Shown piece after piece: positions 60,599-64,000 of a stretch of 64,000 nt of DNA (positions are counted from its first letter, which is position 1; each line of letters starts with the position of its first letter). The stretch covers positions 124,001 to 188,000 of the forward strand of contig NZ_JAFDVE010000009.1 in NCBI RefSeq assembly GCF_016888005.1, given 5' to 3'. This DNA comes from Phycicoccus sp. CSK15P-2 (lineage in GTDB: Bacteria > Actinomycetota > Actinomycetes > Actinomycetales > Dermatophilaceae). The position numbers were made by a program, and so were the translations under genes. The notes under the pieces were generated by a model that saw only the letters and a list, made by a program, of their open reading frames with translations, did not search any database and was not told the origin of the DNA.

Positions 60599-61176
60599 CG
60601 GCCCGCTCCCGCCTCACCGTCCTCGCCGGTCCGACCGCCGTCGGCAAGGGGACCGTCGCGGCCTACGTGCGGGAGCACCATCCCGAGGTTTGGCTGTCGG
60701 TGTCGGTGACGACCCGGCGTCCCCGTCCGGGCGAGGTCGACGGAGTGCACTACCACTTCGTCGACGACGCCACCTTCGACGTCATGGCCGCCCGCGGAGA
60801 CCTGCTCGAGTGGGCCGTCGTCCACGGCCGTGCCAAGTACGGCACCCCGCGGGCCCCCGTCGAGGAGATCCTCGACGCGGGCCGGCCCGCGCTCCTCGAG
60901 ATCGACCTCCAGGGTGCCCGTCAGGTGCGCCGCACGATGCCCGAGGCCCTGTTCGTCTTCCTGTCTCCTCCCGGGTGGGACGAGCTCGTCCGCCGGCTCG
61001 TCGGCCGGGGCACCGAGGACGAGGAGGAACGGGCCGCCCGGCTCGAGACCGCACGGGTCGAGCTGGCCGCCGCGGAGGAGTTCGACGTCACCGTCGTCAA
61101 CGACGACGTTCGGCGTGCGGCGGAGGAGCTCGTATCATGGATGGGAACCCCCGTCCCCGCACCGAAACGAGACTGA
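60595..61176 (+). CDS. gmk: Guanylate kinase
   Basis: 193 aa. P-loop GPTAVGKGT (usually GPSGVGKGT), [19 protein letters not shown] for GMP, and [13 protein letters not shown]. Converts GMP to GDP. Contains an internal promoter for rpoZ near its end. Confidence 0.95.
   Translation: MTARSRLTVLAGPTAVGKGTVAAYVREHHPEVWLSVSVTTRRPRPGEVDGVHYHFVDDATFDVMAARGDLLEWAVVHGRAKYGTPRAPVEEILDAGRPALLEIDLQGARQVRRTMPEALFVFLSPPGWDELVRRLVGRGTEDEEERAARLETARVELAAAEEFDVTVVNDDVRRAAEELVSWMGTPVPAPKRD
61109..61138 (+). promoter_or_regulatory. Promoter for rpoZ inside gmk
   Basis: -35 TTCGGC (61109-61114), 18-base spacer, -10 TATCAT (61133-61138), about 40 bases before the rpoZ GTG. Confidence 0.45.
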
Positions 61177-61179
61177 CGC

Positions 61180-61473
61180 GTGTCCGGAACCATCGCGAAC
61201 CCCATCGGCATCACCAACCCGCCGATCGACGAGCTGCTCGAGCGCGCCGACTCCAAGTACGCCCTCGTGCTCTACTCGGCCAAGCGCGCCCGGCAGATCA
61301 ACGCGTACTACGCCCAGCTGCAGGAAGGGCTGCTCGAGTACGTCGGCCCGCTCGTCGACTCCGAGGTCCACGAGAAGCCGCTGTCGATCGCGCTCCGTGA
61401 GATCAACGAAGGCCTCCTGACCTCCGAGCCCACCGGCGAGGCGTCCGTCGAGCAGCCGCCCGCCGAGGCCTGA
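61180..61473 (+). CDS. rpoZ: RNA polymerase omega subunit
   Basis: 97 aa, GTG start. [20 protein letters not shown] and [15 protein letters not shown] are the conserved core, with [10 protein letters not shown] near the end. Helps fold and assemble beta'. Five bases separate it from coaBC. Confidence 0.95.
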   Translation: MSGTIANPIGITNPPIDELLERADSKYALVLYSAKRARQINAYYAQLQEGLLEYVGPLVDSEVHEKPLSIALREINEGLLTSEPTGEASVEQPPAEA

Positions 61474-61478
61474 CCGAC

Positions 61479-62735
61479 GTGAAGGTCGTCCTCGGGGTCG
61501 CCGGGGGCATCGCGGCGTACAAGGCCTGCACGCTGCTGCGCCTGCTCACCGAGGCCGGCCACGACGTCACCGTCGTCCCGACCGCGTCCGCCCTCCGCTT
61601 CGTCGGAGAGGCGACGTGGGCGGCACTCTCCGGCAGGCCGGTCCACACCGACGTGTGGTCCGACATCACCGAGGTCCCGCACGTCCGGATCGGCCAGGAG
61701 GCCGACCTCGTCGTGGTGGCGCCGGCGACCGCCGACCTGCTGGCCCGGGCTGCCACCGGGCAGGCGGACGACCTGCTCACCACCGTCCTGCTCACGGCCC
61801 GCTGCCCGGTCGTCATGGCCCCCGCCATGCACACCGAGATGTACGAGCACCCGGCGACTCAGGCGAACATCTCCACGCTCACCGAACGCGGCGTGCACGT
61901 CGTGCCGCCGGCCTCGGGCAGGCTGACCGGCAAGGACTCGGGCCCCGGACGTCTGCCCGAGCCACAGGAGCTCTTCGAGGTCTGCCGCCGCGAGCTCGAG
62001 CGTGGTGCCGCTCCCGCCCACACCGACCGTCCCGCTGCCGCCCGGCCCCTCGCCGGTCGACGCGTCGTGGTGACGGCCGGAGGTACCCGTGAGCCGCTGG
62101 ACCCGGTGCGCTACCTCGGCAACCGCTCCTCCGGGAAGCAGGGACACGCCCTCGCGGCCGTTGCCGCGGCCCGTGGCGCGCAGGTCGTGCTCGTGACGAC
62201 GGTCGAGCTCGCCGCGTCGGCAGGCGTCGAGGTCGTGTCCGTCGAGACGGCGCTCGAGATGGAGCACGCCGTGCTCCAGGCGGCGCAGGACGCCGACGTC
62301 GTCGTCATGGCGGCCGCGGTGGCCGACTTCCGCCCGGCGGAGGTCGCCGCGCACAAGATCAAGAAGACCCACGGGAGCGGCACGGACGGGGCCCCCGACA
62401 CCTCGGCGCCGGACGTGAGCCTCGTGCGAAACCCCGACATCCTCGCCGGTCTCGTCGCTGCCCGGGGGGAGGACAGCGCCCCCGTCGTCGTCGGCTTCGC
62501 CGCCGAGACCGGCGACGACTCCGGGACGGTCCTGGACCACGGTCGCGCCAAGCTCGCCCGCAAGGGGTGCGATGTCCTCGTCGTCAACGAGGTCGGCTCC
62601 GGCCGGGCCTTCGGTACCGACGACAACACCGTCCACGTGCTGCGGCAGGGGAGCGAGGACACCCTCGAGGTCGGCCCCGCCACGAAGACGGAGGTCTCCG
62701 AGGCGGTCTGGGACGTGGTCGCCGACCTGCTCTGA
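61479..62735 (+). CDS. coaBC: Phosphopantothenoylcysteine decarboxylase/synthetase
   Basis: 418 aa, GTG start. N-terminal flavoprotein CoaC (GVAGGIAAYKACTLLRLLTE, VMAPAMHTEMYEHPATQ) and C-terminal CoaB (VVVTAGGTREPLDPVRYLGN, then SSGKQGHALA, and the HKIKK loop). Two steps of CoA synthesis from 4'-phosphopantothenate and Cys. metK, which follows in mycobacteria, is absent here. Confidence 0.95.
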   Translation: MKVVLGVAGGIAAYKACTLLRLLTEAGHDVTVVPTASALRFVGEATWAALSGRPVHTDVWSDITEVPHVRIGQEADLVVVAPATADLLARAATGQADDLLTTVLLTARCPVVMAPAMHTEMYEHPATQANISTLTERGVHVVPPASGRLTGKDSGPGRLPEPQELFEVCRRELERGAAPAHTDRPAAARPLAGRRVVVTAGGTREPLDPVRYLGNRSSGKQGHALAAVAAARGAQVVLVTTVELAASAGVEVVSVETALEMEHAVLQAAQDADVVVMAAAVADFRPAEVAAHKIKKTHGSGTDGAPDTSAPDVSLVRNPDILAGLVAARGEDSAPVVVGFAAETGDDSGTVLDHGRAKLARKGCDVLVVNEVGSGRAFGTDDNTVHVLRQGSEDTLEVGPATKTEVSEAVWDVVADLL

Positions 62736-62763
62736 CGCCCGGCGGCCGCTGCGGGGGGACGGA

Positions 62764-62798
62764 GGACGCCGCGTGCGCAGCAGCGCACGCGGCGTCCT
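62764..62798. terminator. Bidirectional hairpin terminator
   Basis: Perfect 15-bp stem GGACGCCGCGTGCGC (62764-62778), with loop 62779-62782, and GCGCACGCGGCGTCC (62783-62797). Only a short T-run follows. It sits between coaBC and a convergent gene, so it could serve both. Confidence 0.75.
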
Positions 62799-62840
62799 TC
62801 CACGGCTCGGGCGTCGGCCCCGGGCGGGGTGGTGGTCCGG

Positions 62841-64000
62841 TCAGCGGTGGTGGGCGGGTTCCCGGTCGTCGGCCTGTGCCTCGTCGTCTGCTTCGTCGAC
62901 CTCGCCCGTCTCGGCGTCGGTGCCGTCGTCGGCGGGGGCGTCGTCGGCCTCGACGTCCTCGACGTCCTCGATGTCGCTGCCGGCCTCGAGGTCGACCTCG
63001 GCGTCCTCGCCCTCGATGTTCTCCTCGGTGCGCTCGTCCTGGGAGTCGTCCTCGTCGGAGTCGTCCTCGACGTCCTGCACGTCGTCGAGCTCCGGCTCGT
63101 CGGTACCGGCGGCCTGGTCGGTCCCGGTCTCGGCGTCACCGACGGCCTGGTGGTCCTCGTCCACGACCGGCTCGTCGGTCTCCGCCGGCGGCTCGTCGGC
63201 GGTCGCGAGCGCCTCGGCCGCGGCCGGGCCGCCGAGGGTGGCGAGCATGTTCCGCACGTTCGAGAGCTGGGCGGTGATGCTGTCGCGGCGGGCGGTGGCG
63301 GCGGCCAGCTCCCGCTCGGAGTCGCGGCGGACCCGCTCGGCCTGGTCACGGGCCGAGCGGACGATGGACTCGGCCTCGATGCGTGCTGCCTCGAGGGCCC
63401 GGCTGGCCTCTCCCGCCCTCGTGCGATGGTCCTCCTCGGCCTCGCGCACGAGGTGGTCGGCCCGCTCCTGGGCGGACCGCAGCGCCTCGTCCTGGACCGC
63501 CATCTGCTCGTTGAACTCGGCGGCCGACTGCTCGCGGCGCTCACCGAGGGTGCGCTCGAAGTCGGCGGCCTGGGCGGCCGCGGTCGCGCGCTGCTTCTCG
63601 AAGTAGGCCTCGGCCTCCTCGCGGCGTGCCGCCGCGTCACGCGCCGCGTCGTCGACGATCGAGTCCGCCTCCGCGCGGGCCCGGGAGAGCACCTCGGCCG
63701 AGTCGGTGTCGGCCCTGTTGCGAACCTCCTCGGCGTACCGGTCGGCCTCGGCCCGGACCAGCTGGGACTCGTCGGACGCCGCGCGACGCGTCTCGTCCGC
63801 CTCCGCCGACGCACCGTCACGGATCGACGTGGCCTCCTCGTCGGCGAGGCCGAGCATCCTGCCGATGCGCTCGCCGAGGTCGGCGAAGGTCGGGTTGGAG
63901 ACCTGGCGGGCCTCGTCCTCGAGGGACGCGACGCGCCGGCGCTGGCTGTCGAGCTCGGCGGCGGCCGAGGCGTGGTCCTGCTCGGTCTTGGTCAGGCGGA
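62841..64000 (-). CDS. Partial DivIVA/Scy-like coiled-coil protein with acidic tail
   Basis: C-terminal 386 residues; the frame continues past the window edge, as RLTKTEQDHASAAAELDSQR and NPTFADLGERIGRML are read before the ATG at 63857. The first ~270 residues are continuous Ala/Glu/Arg coiled coil (ADRYAEEVRNRADTDSAEVL; ARIEAESIVRSARDQAERVR), like actinobacterial DivIVA-related cytoskeletal proteins (Scy, FilP, Wag31-like). The last ~120 residues are Asp/Glu-rich and low-complexity, ending DREPAHHR. Probably a polar or septal scaffold (inference). Confidence 0.72.
   Translation of the reverse strand, partial: RLTKTEQDHASAAAELDSQRRRVASLEDEARQVSNPTFADLGERIGRMLGLADEEATSIRDGASAEADETRRAASDESQLVRAEADRYAEEVRNRADTDSAEVLSRARAEADSIVDDAARDAAARREEAEAYFEKQRATAAAQAADFERTLGERREQSAAEFNEQMAVQDEALRSAQERADHLVREAEEDHRTRAGEASRALEAARIEAESIVRSARDQAERVRRDSERELAAATARRDSITAQLSNVRNMLATLGGPAAAEALATADEPPAETDEPVVDEDHQAVGDAETGTDQAAGTDEPELDDVQDVEDDSDEDDSQDERTEENIEGEDAEVDLEAGSDIEDVEDVEADDAPADDGTDAETGEVDEADDEAQADDREPAHHR

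Noticed and set aside
62111-63820. A long minus-strand frame rich in Arg, Pro and Thr
   Set aside because: Out of frame with the coiled-coil gene and antisense to coaBC; low-complexity composition with no domain.

Overview
The window is a stretch of chromosome from a high-GC actinobacterium. Coding regions are very GC-rich, genes start with GTG almost as often as ATG, adjacent genes overlap by 1-4 bases (ATGA, GTGA, TGATG), and gene order follows the conserved actinobacterial blocks known from Mycobacterium and Streptomyces. The 16S gene and the gene order suggest a Micrococcales-type organism, perhaps Intrasporangiaceae or a relative; that placement is inference from memory, not a search. 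No prophage, insertion sequence, CRISPR array or tRNA gene was seen.

Layout. (1) 1-5067: end of the arginine operon (argD end, argF, argR, argH; argG is absent), a 3-methyladenine DNA glycosylase and tyrS. (2) 5068-10960: one rRNA operon with a 670-base multi-promoter leader, 16S, a tRNA-less spacer, 23S, 5S and a strong terminator. Long-range pairing that would form both RNase III processing stems can be read directly. (3) 11025-25500: a tight operon-like run matching the mycobacterial Rv1691-Rv1700 block: an RG-rich TPR protein, a HAD phosphatase, a histone-H1-like protein, tlyA (apparently starting on ATC), nadK, recN, steA, a SteB/MctB homologue, a PNPT-type transferase, a MurJ-like flippase, a glycosyltransferase, pyrG and a Nudix hydrolase. 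The three genes after steA/steB could initiate, extend and flip a lipid-linked glycan, and they are the best candidate for a little-described system here. (4) 25566-30896: accessory genes where xerD/parA/scpAB would follow in Mycobacterium: a YchJ-like protein, a large lipoprotein, a two-domain VOC protein, and a TPR gene coupled to an M16-peptidase homologue with a broken zinc motif. (5) 31058-38115: aspS, DoxX, GNAT, a truncated DinB/DUF664 remnant, a GH114-like lipoprotein, rarA and two small membrane proteins. (6) 38216-48074: alaS, ruvX, mltG, aroE, a prepilin-peptidase-like gene, aroC, aroK, aroB, efp and nusB. (7) 48157-50017: GNAT, dodecin, a 59-aa proline-rich protein behind an AT-rich element, and a metallophosphoesterase. 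(8) 50082-60190: the complete de novo UMP operon pyrR-pyrB-pyrC-carA-carB-pyrK-pyrD-pyrF, preceded by a PyrR-binding hairpin overlapping the pyrR ribosome-binding site. (9) 60281-64000: mihF, gmk, rpoZ, coaBC, a terminator hairpin, and a convergent partial DivIVA/Scy-like coiled-coil protein.

The block is dominated by growth functions: translation (rRNA, tyrS, aspS, alaS, efp, TlyA), nucleotide synthesis (the pyr operon, pyrG, gmk), amino-acid precursors (arg, aro) and cell-wall growth and division (SteA/B, MurJ-like, MltG, Scy/DivIVA-like).
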